A stretch of DNA of 64,000 nucleotides, from positions 124,001 to 188,000 of the forward strand of contig CAVWVW010000004.1 in NCBI GenBank assembly GCA_963758555.1, in the 5' to 3' direction. Of the stretch, positions 28,293 to 38,264 are shown in pieces. Under the pieces are notes generated by a model that saw nothing but the letters and a program-made list of their open reading frames with translations, was not told the origin of the DNA and searched no databases. The stretch's first letter is position 1; each line of letters opens with the position of its first letter. Both the position numbers and the translations under genes were made by a program. Source of the stretch: CAIUMH01 sp963758555. Lineage in GTDB: Bacteria; Actinomycetota; Acidimicrobiia; Acidimicrobiales; RAAP-2.

Positions 28293-28751
28293 ATGGCGAC
28301 CTACCTGACCGATCTCGACGCCATGGACCTGGCCCTCAGGGCAGCTCGCCAAGCGGCTGAGGCTGGCGAGGTGCCCGTCGGAGCCGTGGCGCTGCGCGAT
28401 GGAGAAGTCCTTGCCGTGGCAGGCAACCAGCGTGAGCGGGACCACGACCCCACCGCCCACGCCGAGATCGTGGTGCTCCGACAGGCTGCTGACCTCGTCG
28501 GGAGCTGGCGGCTCGACGAGGTGGAGATCGTGGTCACCCTGGAGCCCTGCGCGATGTGCGCAGGAGCCTTGCTCGCCGCCCGGGTTGCTCGGGTCGTGAT
28601 CGGGGCGATGGACGAGCGCTTCGGAGCCGTCGGCTCTCGCTACAACCTGCTGAGCGATCCCCGGCTGAACCACGAGATCCCCCAGGTCACCGGTGTGCGC
28701 GGCGACGAGTCCGCCGAGCTCCTCAGGACGTTCTTCGCGGCGCGGCGCTGA
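28293..28751 (+). CDS. tadA: tRNA adenosine(34) deaminase
   Basis: Converts A34 to inosine in tRNA-Arg(ACG). 152 residues, with the zinc/catalytic motif TAHAEIVVLRQ and the second zinc motif TLEPCAMCAGALLAARV, the exact TadA arrangement (HAE...PCxMC). VPVGAVALRDGEVLA is the usual N-terminal segment. Short 12-base gap from sqdB suggests co-transcription without functional link. Confidence 0.93.
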   Translation: MATYLTDLDAMDLALRAARQAAEAGEVPVGAVALRDGEVLAVAGNQRERDHDPTAHAEIVVLRQAADLVGSWRLDEVEIVVTLEPCAMCAGALLAARVARVVIGAMDERFGAVGSRYNLLSDPRLNHEIPQVTGVRGDESAELLRTFFAARR

Positions 28752-28773
28752 GCAGCGCTCTGGCGAAGCTCGC

Positions 28774-29859
28774 TCAGGCGGCTCGACGTCGACGAGCTTC
28801 GGCGTAGGTCATCCAGACGCCCTCGTCGAAGTCGTAGAGCTTGCACTTCCTGGTCTGGCCGACGTAGTCACGCAGGCGGAGCTTCTTGTCGATGACGGTG
28901 CCCGGGAAGGCCAGCTCGATCGCCTCGGCTGCCTCTTCGAGCTTGTACATCGGGATCCGCACGTCGACGTGGTGCGGGACGTGCACCATGATCCAGTGCA
29001 GGAAGAAGTTGATCCCCTTGGGCACTCGCAGCACCGTCGTGCCCTCCATCTGGGCCCGGAACTTGTTCCAGTCGGCCTTCTTCCACCAGCGGATGTCAGG
29101 CGAGATGTGGTGGACGTGCACTGCTGCACCGATGGTGAAGGCGAAGGCGACGAAGGGCAGCACCAGGACTCGGACGTCGAGCCAGATGATCCCAGGTACC
29201 GAGACGCCTCTGAGCGCACCGATGGCGCTGAAGAGCACCAGCATCCCGCCGATGAAGCTCCAGACGATCCGTCGGTCTCGGTTGATGGTCTTGGCCCATC
29301 GAACCGGGGGCTTGCCCACCATCATCTTCTTCCACCAGATCTGATGGATGTAGTAGACGCCGGCGCCTGCCCACGACCACTCAAGGCGGTGGATCGAGCG
29401 ACGCCAGAAGCCCATGGCGGCGTACTCCTCGGGCGTGGTCGGGTGCCAGACGAAGTCGACGCCCTGGCGCACCGTGAAGGTGTGGTGCACCCGGTTGTGC
29501 CCCATGACCCATCCCTCGAAGACATGGAGGCTGGGCAGCATGGCGATGCGGCCGACGCGCTGGTTGAGCTTCTTCGGCGTGAAGAGCGCACCGTGAGCGG
29601 AGTCGTGACCGATGATGAAGAGCCCCGAGACCACGAGCGCCATCAGCATCTCGAGCAAGAGCACCTCAAAGACGTTCGTGACGAAGACCAGCGCGGCCAG
29701 GAGGCCGAGGTACATCGCGGCGTCTCGAGCGAAGTACGACAGGCCCCGCCACGAGGGGTTCTCATAGATCGACTTCGGGAGCGCGTCGATGACCGGTTTC
29801 AGCGAACCCGCACCAGGGGTCGTGACCTGGGTCTCTTCCTCGGCCGGAACCGTTGTCAT
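28774..29859 (-). CDS. membrane fatty acid desaturase
   Basis: A 361-residue di-iron desaturase. Three histidine boxes are visible: GHDSAHGAL, GHNRVHHTF and, near the C-terminus, HVPHHVDVRIP. Hydrophobic pairs flank them (about residues 45-90 and 205-245), giving the usual four-helix membrane core with a cytoplasmic active site. The closest group by pattern is the acyl-lipid omega-6/delta-12 type. Convergent with tadA; ends 22 bases apart. Could adjust membrane fluidity; sqdB nearby also acts in membrane lipids. Confidence 0.88.
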   Translation of the reverse strand: MTTVPAEEETQVTTPGAGSLKPVIDALPKSIYENPSWRGLSYFARDAAMYLGLLAALVFVTNVFEVLLLEMLMALVVSGLFIIGHDSAHGALFTPKKLNQRVGRIAMLPSLHVFEGWVMGHNRVHHTFTVRQGVDFVWHPTTPEEYAAMGFWRRSIHRLEWSWAGAGVYYIHQIWWKKMMVGKPPVRWAKTINRDRRIVWSFIGGMLVLFSAIGALRGVSVPGIIWLDVRVLVLPFVAFAFTIGAAVHVHHISPDIRWWKKADWNKFRAQMEGTTVLRVPKGINFFLHWIMVHVPHHVDVRIPMYKLEEAAEAIELAFPGTVIDKKLRLRDYVGQTRKCKLYDFDEGVWMTYAEARRRRAA

Positions 29860-30028
29860 CGACGTCCTCGTTCTTCGATCCTTTGCGCCACCGGCGCCAC
29901 GCTCAGGCTACTCTCCCTGTGCTCCATTGGGGTTCGGGGCATCGCAGGACGCAGAACACTCTCCTGACCGGGGAGATGTGTCACCCATACCGTAGGATCA
30001 TGCTTTCCAAAGAGAGGGTGAGCACGCG

Positions 30029-31694
30029 ATGACGACGCCCGAAGGGCGCCCCACCAAGCAGCAGCGGCGACGACGGACGTTCGCTGTGCTCGCCGTCGTG
30101 GTCCTCCTCGTGGCGTTGGTCATCGTCCTCGTCGACTCCTCGTCAGGACCCGCCTCGTCGACCAGCACCTCCACGACCGCTGCTCAGCACGAGCACACGG
30201 CAAGGCTCGCCGGCTCCTTCGGTCGAGAGGCGGCCTGGGTCATCAACGAGAACAAGCGCCCTGGCACCACGGCATGGGAGATCCCTGCCTCCAACCAGGC
30301 GAACGTGATCGCCGGCTTCGCCAACCGAGACGACGCCTCGCAAGGCCACAAGGTGACCTTCTACGTCACCACCCCGTCGCCCACCTACACGGTCACCGCG
30401 TATCGGATGGGTTGGTATCAGGGAAAGGGCGGACGCGAGATCTGGCACGCCACCAAAGCGCTGGTCGGCACGAACCAGCCGCTGTGCCAGTTCACCGCGG
30501 GGGTGAACCTCGTGAGCTGCGCGAACTGGTCGCCGTCCTTCGACGTCACCCTCACCAAGTCCTTCGTCCAAGGTGACTACCTCTTCAAGCTCGTCGCCTC
30601 GACGGGACAAGAGTCCTACGTGCCACTGACGATCTCTGACCCGTCCAGCCACGCCACCTACCTCTTCATCAACCGCAACTTCACCGAAGAGGGGTGGAAC
30701 ACCTGGGGCGGTTACGACTTCTATCAAGGTCTCGGCACCTGCACGCCGACCTATCCGGTGTGCAATCGCGCTCGCATCGTCTCCTACGACCGCCCCTATG
30801 ACACGGGCAACGGAGCGTCTGACTTCTTCGGCAACGAGTACCCGCTGCTGGCCTTCGCCGAGCGCCATGGCCTCGACGTGACCTACGTGACGGACACCAA
30901 GCTCAACGAGGTCCCTGCCCTCGAGTCGAACCACAAGGTGATCTTGTCGCTCGGTCACGACGAGACCTGGTCGACCCCGCAGCGCCAGGGCCTGGAGGCT
31001 GCCGAGGCTCACGGCACGAACATCGTCTTCTTCGGCGCCGCCGCCGTGCTCCGCCACGTGCGCATGGAGCCGTCGCCGCTCGGGCCGTATCGCCTCGAGG
31101 TGAACTACCGCGACTCAGCAGAGGACCCGCTCAACGGGGTGGGGAACCCCCTCGACGTGACGGGCAACACCTTCGCCAGCCCACCGACGAACTGGTCAGA
31201 GATCCCGCTCACCGGCCAGGAGTACTCGGGGTACCTGAACGGCACGGCCAACGTGCCCTTCGTGGTGACCCAGGCCTCGTCGTGGATCTTCGCCCACACC
31301 GGTCTCCAGAACGGTGCCACCTTGGGCGGGGTGGTCATGTCCGACTTCGATCACGTCTCGCAGTCGGCGGGCTCGCCGATCGAACGTCCAGATCGTGAGC
31401 CACTCACCCATCCCGACCAACCTCGCCTACACGAACCAGGGCAGCTGGAACGGGCTGACCTACGCCGACATGACCTACTACACGGACCCGACGAGCCACG
31501 CCGGCATCATCGACACCGGCACGGTGAACTGGATCAACTCGCTGACCACGTGCGCACCCGGTGCCACCGGGTGCCAGCCAGGCGAGGTGCAGCGGATCAC
31601 CGGCAACATCCTGCGCCTCTTCGGCAAGGGACCCGCAGGGCTCACGGTGCCGTCGGTGCCCAACTGGGCCGAGCTCCAACCCACCACCAGCTGA
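30029..31694 (+). CDS. N,N-dimethylformamidase beta-subunit-like secreted protein (apparent frameshift)
   Basis: Basic head, one N-terminal transmembrane anchor (AVLAVVVLLVALVIVLVDSS), a Ser/Thr linker, then a large extracellular part. VTAYRMGWYQGKGGREIW, VSYDRPYDTG, VILSLGHDETWSTPQR and FFGAAAVLRHVRME are features of the DMFase beta C-terminal-like domain family. One indel near 31375-31388 moves the reading frame; after it VQIVSHSPIPTNLAYTNQGSW continues the same domain to a stop at 31694. Corrected length about 555 residues. In most Actinobacteria this domain is of unknown function and the true formamidase activity is unproven. No partner alpha subunit is nearby. Confidence 0.72.
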
Positions 31695-31739
31695 GCCCTT
31701 TTCTGGTGTGGTCAGGTGGGACCACTAATCTCTCCTCTC

Positions 31740-31825
31740 GGAGGGGTGCCAGAGCGGCCGAATGGGACGGTCTCGAAAACCGTTGTACGTACTGCGTACC
31801 GTGGGTTCAAATCCCACCCTCTCCG
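31740..31825 (+). tRNA. tRNA-Ser (anticodon CGA)
   Basis: Acceptor GGAGGGG pairs with CCTCTCC through one G-U. The anticodon stem-loop ACGGT-CTCGAAA-ACCGT gives anticodon CGA (reads UCG). The long variable arm GTACGTACTGCGTAC marks class II, and GTGGG-TTCAAAT-CCCAC is the T-arm. CCA is not encoded. It is the second tRNA-Ser in the window, about 4.8 kb from the first. Confidence 0.95.
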
Positions 31826-31925
31826 CTCGACGAAGCCCGTCGCCCGAGGTGCTGCCTTGGCCGACGGGCTTCGTCGCGCCCCGGCCTCGTAGGCTCGCCC
31901 CACTGACCTCGGACGAGGAGGACCC

Positions 31926-33263
31926 ATGAGCGACCCTGCCACCATCGAGCACAAGCGACTCCTTCGAACCGAGCTGCCCGGACCGAGATCGCTCGAGCTC
32001 CACGCCCGCCGAAAGAAGGTCGTCACCAGCGGCGTGAGCTCGACCTTCGAGTCCTACATCGAGCGAGGCTCTGGAGCGATTCTCGTCGACGTCGACGGCA
32101 ACCAGCTCATCGACCTCGGCTCTGGCATCGCGGTGGCCTCGATCGGTCATGGCCATCCGGCGGTGGCCGCCGCGGTGGCCGCCAGAGCGAGGCATTCAAC
32201 CACACCTGCTTCATGGTCTCTCCCTACGAGGGGTACGTCGCCGTGGCTGAAGCGCTCGACGAGCTGACGCCCGGGGAGCCATCAGAAGGCGTCAGCCCTG
32301 TTCAACTCGGGGGCTGAGGCTGTCGAGAACGCCGTCAAGGTGGCCCGCCTCGCCACGGGTCGCCAGGCGATCGTGGTCTTCGACCACGCCTATCACGGTC
32401 GGACCAACCTCACGATGGCGCTCACGGCCAAGAACATGCCGTACAAGGACCGCTTTGGTCCCTTCGCTCCCGAGATCTACCGGGTCCCGATGTCCTACCC
32501 GCTGCGCGACGGAGGCCTCAGCGGCGATGAGGCGGCAGGCGCGCGCCATCGGTGCGATCGAGACCCAGGTGGGCGTGCACAACCTGGCCGGGATCCTCAT
32601 CGAGCCGATCCAGGGCGAAGGAGGCTTCATCGTGCCGGCGCCGGGTTCCTGCCCGCCCTTGAGCGCTGGGCGAGGGCGAACGAGGTCCTCTTCATCGCCG
32701 ACGAGATCCAGACCGGGTTCTGTCGCACCGGTGACTGGTTCGCCTGTGAGCACGAGGGCGTGGTGCCCGACCTCATCACCACCGCCAAGGGCATCGCCGG
32801 CGGTCTGCCGCTCGCCGCACTCACCGGACGACGAGAGCTCCTCGACGCGGTGCACCCCGGTGGCCTCGGTGGGACCTACGGCGGGAACCCCGTCGCGGCG
32901 GCGGCTGCCCTGGCGACCATCGAGGTGATGCGCACCGAGCAGCTCGCCCAGCGGGCCGTCCACCTCAACGAGCTCATCGTGCCTCGTCTTGAGAAGCTCG
33001 GCGCCGAGACCGGTGCCATCGCCGAGGTGCGAGGCCGCGGCGCCATGGTCGCCGTCGAGCTGGTCCGAGCCGGGACGACGGAGCCTGACCCCGCGCTCGC
33101 CAAGGCGGTCGTGGCGGCCTGCGCCCGCGAAGGTGTCATCGCCCTGAGCTGCGGCACCTTCGGCAACGTCCTGCGCCTCCTGCCGCCCTTGGTGATCGAG
33201 GACGCTTTGCTCCTCGAGGGCCTCGACGTCCTCGGCGCGTCGCTCATCGCGGCGCTCGCCTGA
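31926..33263 (+). CDS. gabT: 4-aminobutyrate aminotransferase, class III (about four apparent frameshifts)
   Basis: PLP enzyme that moves the amino group of GABA to 2-oxoglutarate. Family segments appear in order but in shifting frames: ILVDVDGNQLIDLGSGIAV; then SEAFNHTCFMVSPYEGYVA after an indel near 32181; NSGAEAVENAVKVAR after one near 32280; AIGAIETQVGVHNLAGILIE after one near 32530; ALERWARANEVLFIADEIQTG after one near 32643; then DLITTAKGIAGGLPLAAL with the PLP lysine. Restoring the frame gives about 445 residues, normal. At least three of the sites are at CC or GGG runs. Glutamate decarboxylase, the GABA producer, is at 54413 in this window. Confidence 0.85.
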
Positions 33264-33288
33264 CGGTCGCGACCCTCAGCCGTCGCGC

Positions 33289-34461
33289 TCAGCCAGCTGG
33301 ACAGCCGCCCGTCGAGACTGGCGTCGAGCGCGCTTCCCCTTCGACGATCGAGGGCTGGACGGCGCTCGCGGTGAGCGCGTAGCCGACGTTGGCATCGACG
33401 GTCGAGCGCGAGAAGACGACGCCGAGCACCTTGCCGCCCGCCTCGACCAGCGGGCCACCGGAGTTCCCAGGCAGCACGGTGGCGGAGAGCTCGTAGACCT
33501 GCCGTGTCACCAGGCCGCCGCCGTAGATGTTGCGACCGAGCGCATCGAAGGAATCGGACACGGCAGCCTCGGTCACGTGGAGCCCCCCGTTCTCCGGATA
33601 GCCGATCACCGCTCCCGGAGTGGCTCGGGGTGCCACGTTCGTATCCAGGCTCAGTGGCGGCCCCAGCGGTGCGCTGGTCTTGAGCACAGCGACGTCCAGG
33701 TTGGGATCCACCAAGACCGGTGTCGCTCGAAAGCCCTGCGTGCCGATGATGATCTCTGGCGACGCGATGCCTGCGACCACATGAGCGTTGGTGACCACCA
33801 CGCCCGGAGCGACGACGAAGCCGGAACCCTCCACCGAGCCGCCACAGCCCTCTCCGAAGACCTTGACGACCGACGCGAGCGCGGGCTGCGCTATGGCAGC
33901 TGCAGCGGCCGAGGTTGGCTCCAGGCTCTGAGCGACCTGCGGTGGCACGACGGAGGCGAACACCGCCGGGAAGCCCTCGCCCGAGATCAGGCTCTGCACC
34001 TCAGAGAGCGCCGAGGGCACAGGCGGCATGACCGAATCGACCGTGCGGAGCACCGCGGAGCGGCTGACCGCTTCGGTCAGCCAGCCAGCTTGGGCCTGGA
34101 CGATGAAGCCCGCGACGAGCCACGCGCTGAGCAGCACGCTGACCGCAGCGACCGCTGCTCCGAGTGCGGCATCGATGGTGCCGAGATGCCAGCGCTTGAG
34201 CGCCACCGCCGCCCATCGCCCGAGGACGCCTCCGATCGTGCCGACGAGCGCCGCCATGCCCAGGACCACGAAGAGCGTGAGGGCGATCCGTCCCCAGCCC
34301 GCCGCCAGCGGCCGAGCGATCGCCAGTGCGATCCCCACCCCGACGGCGAGGCCGACCCAGAACCCGACGAAGCTGAGCACCTGAATCGTGGCCCCGAGGC
34401 GCAGGCCGTTGACCACCGCGATGATCACGATGACGGTCAGCATCAGGTCGACCCATCCCAC
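33289..34461 (-). CDS. marP: MarP-like membrane serine protease
   Basis: A 390-residue protein. The CvpA-like N-terminus has four hydrophobic helices (residues 5-125), followed by a periplasmic trypsin-like protease domain. The catalytic triad is visible as His227 (VTNAHVVAG), Asp256 (NLDVAVLK) and Ser334 (LPGNSGGPL). Cys206 and Cys387 match the pair that forms the regulatory disulfide in Mycobacterium MarP. In that genus it is needed to survive acid. Start GTG 34461, chosen because it gives MarP-like length; the longer frame has no support. Diverges from a lipoprotein gene across 63 bases. Confidence 0.9.
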   Translation of the reverse strand: MGWVDLMLTVIVIIAVVNGLRLGATIQVLSFVGFWVGLAVGVGIALAIARPLAAGWGRIALTLFVVLGMAALVGTIGGVLGRWAAVALKRWHLGTIDAALGAAVAAVSVLLSAWLVAGFIVQAQAGWLTEAVSRSAVLRTVDSVMPPVPSALSEVQSLISGEGFPAVFASVVPPQVAQSLEPTSAAAAAIAQPALASVVKVFGEGCGGSVEGSGFVVAPGVVVTNAHVVAGIASPEIIIGTQGFRATPVLVDPNLDVAVLKTSAPLGPPLSLDTNVAPRATPGAVIGYPENGGLHVTEAAVSDSFDALGRNIYGGGLVTRQVYELSATVLPGNSGGPLVEAGGKVLGVVFSRSTVDANVGYALTASAVQPSIVEGEARSTPVSTGGCPAG

Positions 34462-34524
34462 GGGTCTGAGGGTAGACCGAAGTCCGGGTCTGACCTCGGC
34501 GTCGGCACGCCGTAGCATCCTGGG

Positions 34525-35644
34525 ATGCTCGCAGCCAGGTCGATGAGGCGGGTCACCGGGCCCGCAGCGCTCGGCGTGGCGCTTCTTCTGCTCGCTGGCT
34601 GCACCTCGACCTCTCAAGGTGCCGCCACGTTGCCCGCACCGCCGGTGAGCACCGGCGTCGGTCAGCCGTCACCCTTCCTCGGAGCGAACCTCGCCGCGGT
34701 GGGCTGCGGGGCCACGCTGCGCTGCGCGGCTGGCGCGGTGAGCTTCGATCCCAACCCCTCGAGCGCCCCGCTGACGACCTCGAGTGACGGAGGGCTGGCG
34801 TGGGGCCGCGCCACGGGAAGCTTGCCAGTCGGTGCCGAGTTCCTCTCGACCGGATGCGCGGCATCGGTGTGCGTGGCCGCGGGTCGTTCGCTCTTTGGCG
34901 CGGTGGTCTATGCCTCGACGAAGCCAGGGGCGCCCTGGAGGCAGACGAGCTCCGTCGAGACGGGCAGCATCACCCAGAGCGTGGCATGCGCCGGCCTCCG
35001 TTGGTGCATGGCGATCGCGTCAGACAGCTCCCACGTCTACTCTGCCGCGACACTGAACGCGGGAGGGTCGTGGACGACGGGTGGCTCGCTGCCCGCTGGC
35101 ACGGGCACGATCCAACAGCTCACGTGCAGCTCGCCGACGAGCTGCCTCGCCGCGGGTTCGACGAGCACCGGCCAGGCCGAGCTGGCAGTGACCGCCAACG
35201 GCGGTGCGACGTGGACTGCCTCGAGCTTGCCGACGACGCCCGCCATCGTTGCCATCCTCGAGCGCGTCGTGTCGCTCCGATGCCACCTGCCTTGCCGTCG
35301 TGACCACCAACAGCACCGGCGCCTCGACGATCGTCGAGAGCTCGGACGGCGGCGCCACCTTCACCGCGCCGCTCGACCCTTCGACGACACCGGTGAACCA
35401 ACCCCTCGCCGTGAGCTGCGTCGCCACCACGTGCGTGGTCGTCGGTCGGAGCACTGCCGGAGCGGGAGCGGCCCTGCAGCTGACCTCCAACCAGAGGAGT
35501 CGGCCCCTCTCCCTCTCCTACGTGCCCACCGCTCTGCTCGCCGTGAGCTGTGCCACCACTGTGCGCTGCGTGGCCGTTTCGAGCGCCAGCTTGGTGGTGC
35601 TCAGCCCGTCAGCTCCGAAGTCCACGAAGCAACAGACCCGGTAG
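34525..35644 (+). CDS. secreted lipoprotein with seven Cys-pair repeats (apparent frameshift)
   Basis: Signal peptide with lipobox LLLLAGC near residue 28, then a repeat protein. Seven copies of a C-x4-5-C segment lie about 45-55 residues apart: CGATLRC, CAASVC, CAGLRWC, CSSPTSC, CRSDATC, CVATTC, CATTVRC. Several are preceded by SDGGLAW or NGGATW, the Asp-box pattern of sialidase-like beta-propellers. A one-base shift near 35265 splits the gene after the fourth copy; downstream copies are in the other frame. Seven repeats suit a seven-bladed propeller with a disulfide in each blade. No catalytic residues recognised; binding role is plausible. Its 3' end overlaps the convergent aldehyde dehydrogenase gene by 36 bases. 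Confidence 0.72.
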
Positions 35645-37354
35645 CTTCGACGCGCTCGGAGCAGCGTCGAAGGCCACCAGGCTCTCCATCGTCTCTCGAC
35701 CGTGGCGCGCCGTGACGAACCACGAGGGTCTCGGCGTGGAGCGGAAGGGGCCTCGGAGCACCGATTTCTGCGTCGAGGGGAGCATGAAGGCGTTCCCCAC
35801 CACACCGGTGCCCGACTGGATGTCAGTTCTCTGGTGCCCCGGGTAGGCGCCCCAGGTCGTGGTGGAGAGCGCAAAGACCAGACCGTGCCAGATGTTGAGC
35901 CCGATCGCTCCGAAGCGAAGGTCCTCGATCGCCCCCTCGATCACCGGCCCGAGGATCGGATCAGCGAGCGACGAGGGGTGGGCGATTACGGTGCACGACA
36001 AGGTGCCCCACACCACGTCGTTGGCGAAGCGCACCGCCGTCTCGACGAACGACGCCTCATCAGCCGCATCCAAGGCGGTCTCGGCCATCAGGCTGCAGAA
36101 GGCCTCGACGTTGAAGCACACGTCGTCGGTCACCGTCGGATCCACACCCTCGATCAAGGTCCACGGCAGCGTGCGCGCTCCTCCGGAACCGAGCTCGAGC
36201 GCGTCGGGGTGCGCGGCCACGAAGGCGGCATGTCGGGACGCCGCCCCCGGGTAGTACGCGTCGCGCGCAGGGAGCGAGCGCAGCACCTTCTCAAGAGCAG
36301 CGAGAAACGCTTGGCGCTGCGTCCACCCCGACCACGTGATGAGGACGCGCGGGGTGAGGCAGTTGAAGCCCGCGTTGTTGGTCAACATGGTGGCCACGTG
36401 CTCGGCCTGGAAGCGGAGATCCTTCTCGCTCCACTCTCCCGGGACGATGATCACCGGCGACACACTCCCGAGCTCGCCGGTCACAGGCTTGTCGAGCAGC
36501 GGCTGGTCGTCGGCCTTGCGACGTTCTCCCTCCGGGCCGGCGCCGAAGACGATGGCGTCGTAGGTCTTGTCGGAGCCGGTCACGTGAATGTCATCGACGA
36601 GCGGGTTGGCGCAGAGGTGCTTGCCCGCCTCCGCCCCGCCCGTGACGAGGGCGACGAAGCCCGCGTCGAGCAGAGGGGCCATGGCGCGCTTCCAGAACGG
36701 CACGAGGTAGTCGTTCACCGGGTTGGCCTTCAAGACGACCACGTGCCCCTCGACGAAGAGCTTGGACAGCACGTCTCGAGGGCCGAGAGAAGCAACGTTC
36801 CCCGCGCCGAGCACCACGCTCAAGCCCCGAGGGCCGTTCGAGTCGCGGTAGCTCGGCGCTTGGTTCGCCTCGAGCTCGGCGCGCGTGACACCCGGCTCGA
36901 TCCACACCTCCGCCGTGACCTTCGGGAACAGGATCCGCTCGTAGAGGTCGGCGGGCATGACACCCACCACCAAGCGGCCATCACGCGCCTCGCGCACCGG
37001 ACCGGGGAAGCGCGGGCGTCCGCTCGAGGCGATCTGCTCGAGCGACGTTCGCAGCACCCGTGCCATGCGGACGAAGGTCCCGATGCCGCTGTAGAGCTCT
37101 TCGCCTGCCTCGTTTGACGTCGCATCGAGCCCCTTGGCCTCGCACGCAGCGGCAAGCCACGCTGGTGCCACCGCCACGGTGGCCTCGATGACTGCGGTGA
37201 GGAGCTCGGCGCGCTCGGTGGGGCTGGTGGCGCTCCACCGATCTCTCGCCCCACTGACGCGCGCGACGGCTGCGTCCAGCACCTCGGGGTCGAAGCCGGC
37301 TGTGTCAGCCCCTTGGCTGGTCGGAGCAGCTGCTCCTCGATTTGTGATCGCCAT
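35609..37354 (-). CDS. aldehyde dehydrogenase family protein, atypical long form
   Basis: A 581-residue NAD(P)-dependent aldehyde dehydrogenase. Recognisable parts: LGAGNVASLGPRDVLSKLF and VVVLKANPVNDY (cofactor site), VTGSDKTYDAIVFG, GELGSVSPVIIVPG (general-base Glu) and TNNAGFNCLTPRV with the catalytic Cys. It is longer than the usual 480-500 residues, with extra sequence around residues 100-150 and at the C-terminus. The GAGNV motif and long chain point to a less studied branch of the family. Substrate unknown. No operon partner is evident. Confidence 0.82.
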   Translation of the reverse strand: MAITNRGAAAPTSQGADTAGFDPEVLDAAVARVSGARDRWSATSPTERAELLTAVIEATVAVAPAWLAAACEAKGLDATSNEAGEELYSGIGTFVRMARVLRTSLEQIASSGRPRFPGPVREARDGRLVVGVMPADLYERILFPKVTAEVWIEPGVTRAELEANQAPSYRDSNGPRGLSVVLGAGNVASLGPRDVLSKLFVEGHVVVLKANPVNDYLVPFWKRAMAPLLDAGFVALVTGGAEAGKHLCANPLVDDIHVTGSDKTYDAIVFGAGPEGERRKADDQPLLDKPVTGELGSVSPVIIVPGEWSEKDLRFQAEHVATMLTNNAGFNCLTPRVLITWSGWTQRQAFLAALEKVLRSLPARDAYYPGAASRHAAFVAAHPDALELGSGGARTLPWTLIEGVDPTVTDDVCFNVEAFCSLMAETALDAADEASFVETAVRFANDVVWGTLSCTVIAHPSSLADPILGPVIEGAIEDLRFGAIGLNIWHGLVFALSTTTWGAYPGHQRTDIQSGTGVVGNAFMLPSTQKSVLRGPFRSTPRPSWFVTARHGRETMESLVAFDAAPSASKLPGLLLRGLRS

Positions 37355-37431
37355 CGACCCTCCCCCTTCAGCGGCTCGCGCGCCACGCAGCCCAAGCCCA
37401 GGCTCCTGTCTAGTGGTGCGAGACTCTCGAT

Positions 37432-38250
37432 GTGACTACGCCGCCCTCGCTCCCCCCACGCGGCTGGTATCCCGATCCCGCCGGCTCAGCGGCGTGGCGA
37501 TGGTGGGACGGGCATGCGTGGACGAGCGACCTCGAGCCCTTCGCGCGTCCTGCGACGATCGCGACCGCGCCACTGCTCACCCGAGAGGCTGAGAGCGCTG
37601 CTCGGCTGGTGCCCTGGGGGGTGCTCGCTCTCGCCGTCGCCCTCACGCTCGGGATCGTCATCCACGCCTTCGAGACGAGCTACTACGTCTCGATGTGGCA
37701 CTGGTTCACGAAGGTGTGGCACGACGTAGAGAACCAAGTGCCGAGCTCCGAGCTTCCCAAACCACCCAATGAGTCGGGAGGGCTACAAGCCCTCTCGATC
37801 TTGGTGGCGCTGCCCCTCGAGCTGGTCGGCATGGTCTTCGTGCTCACCTTCCAGCACCGTGCGGCGACGACCGCCAAGGCCATCGGCTTGCCCCAACGCC
37901 TCTCACCCACCTTCGGGGTGATCGGCTGGTTCATACCTTTCGCCGGCCTGGTCCTGCCCTGGATCGCCTGGCGAGACCTCTTGCCGCGGACGCACCCTGA
38001 TCGCTCGAAGATGTCAGCGATCTGGGCGCTGTACTTGGGCTACGGGCTCTTCTCGATGATCGCCATCGTGGTCTCGATCAGCTCGACCGCGGTCGCTGGG
38101 CTGTGCCTGGTCGCCGCGTTGGCCTCAGGGTTGCTCGCTCTGCGCCTCTCACCGTCGATCATCAGCGTGGTCCTCGAGGCTCACCAGACGGGCGCGCAGC
38201 TGACCGCACCGGCGAGCGACACCGCGCTGCGACCTCCTGAGAGCTCCTAA
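37432..38250 (+). CDS. DUF2510-DUF4328 membrane protein
   Basis: A 272-residue protein. Residues 1-40 are a DUF2510 domain (GWYPDPAGSAAWRWWDGHAW), frequent at the N-terminus of actinobacterial membrane proteins. The rest is DUF4328 with about five hydrophobic segments (near 60-80, 120-140, 160-180, 200-225, 228-245) and the conserved FIPFAGLVLPWIAWRDL. Function unknown for both domains; DUF2510 is thought to bind on the cytoplasmic side. Start GTG at 37432. Confidence 0.88.
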   Translation: MTTPPSLPPRGWYPDPAGSAAWRWWDGHAWTSDLEPFARPATIATAPLLTREAESAARLVPWGVLALAVALTLGIVIHAFETSYYVSMWHWFTKVWHDVENQVPSSELPKPPNESGGLQALSILVALPLELVGMVFVLTFQHRAATTAKAIGLPQRLSPTFGVIGWFIPFAGLVLPWIAWRDLLPRTHPDRSKMSAIWALYLGYGLFSMIAIVVSISSTAVAGLCLVAALASGLLALRLSPSIISVVLEAHQTGAQLTAPASDTALRPPESS

Positions 38251-38264
38251 GCGCCGGCGATCGC

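Noticed and set aside
31705..31726. Terminator (GTGGTC...GACCAC) before tRNA-Ser(CGA)
   Set aside because: Only a 6-bp stem with a 6-base loop and no T-run; too weak to claim.
31926..33263. gabT as a pseudogene
   Set aside because: All family motifs, including the PLP lysine region, remain and the breaks are single bases, several in CC or GGG runs; decay would also show substitutions in the motifs.
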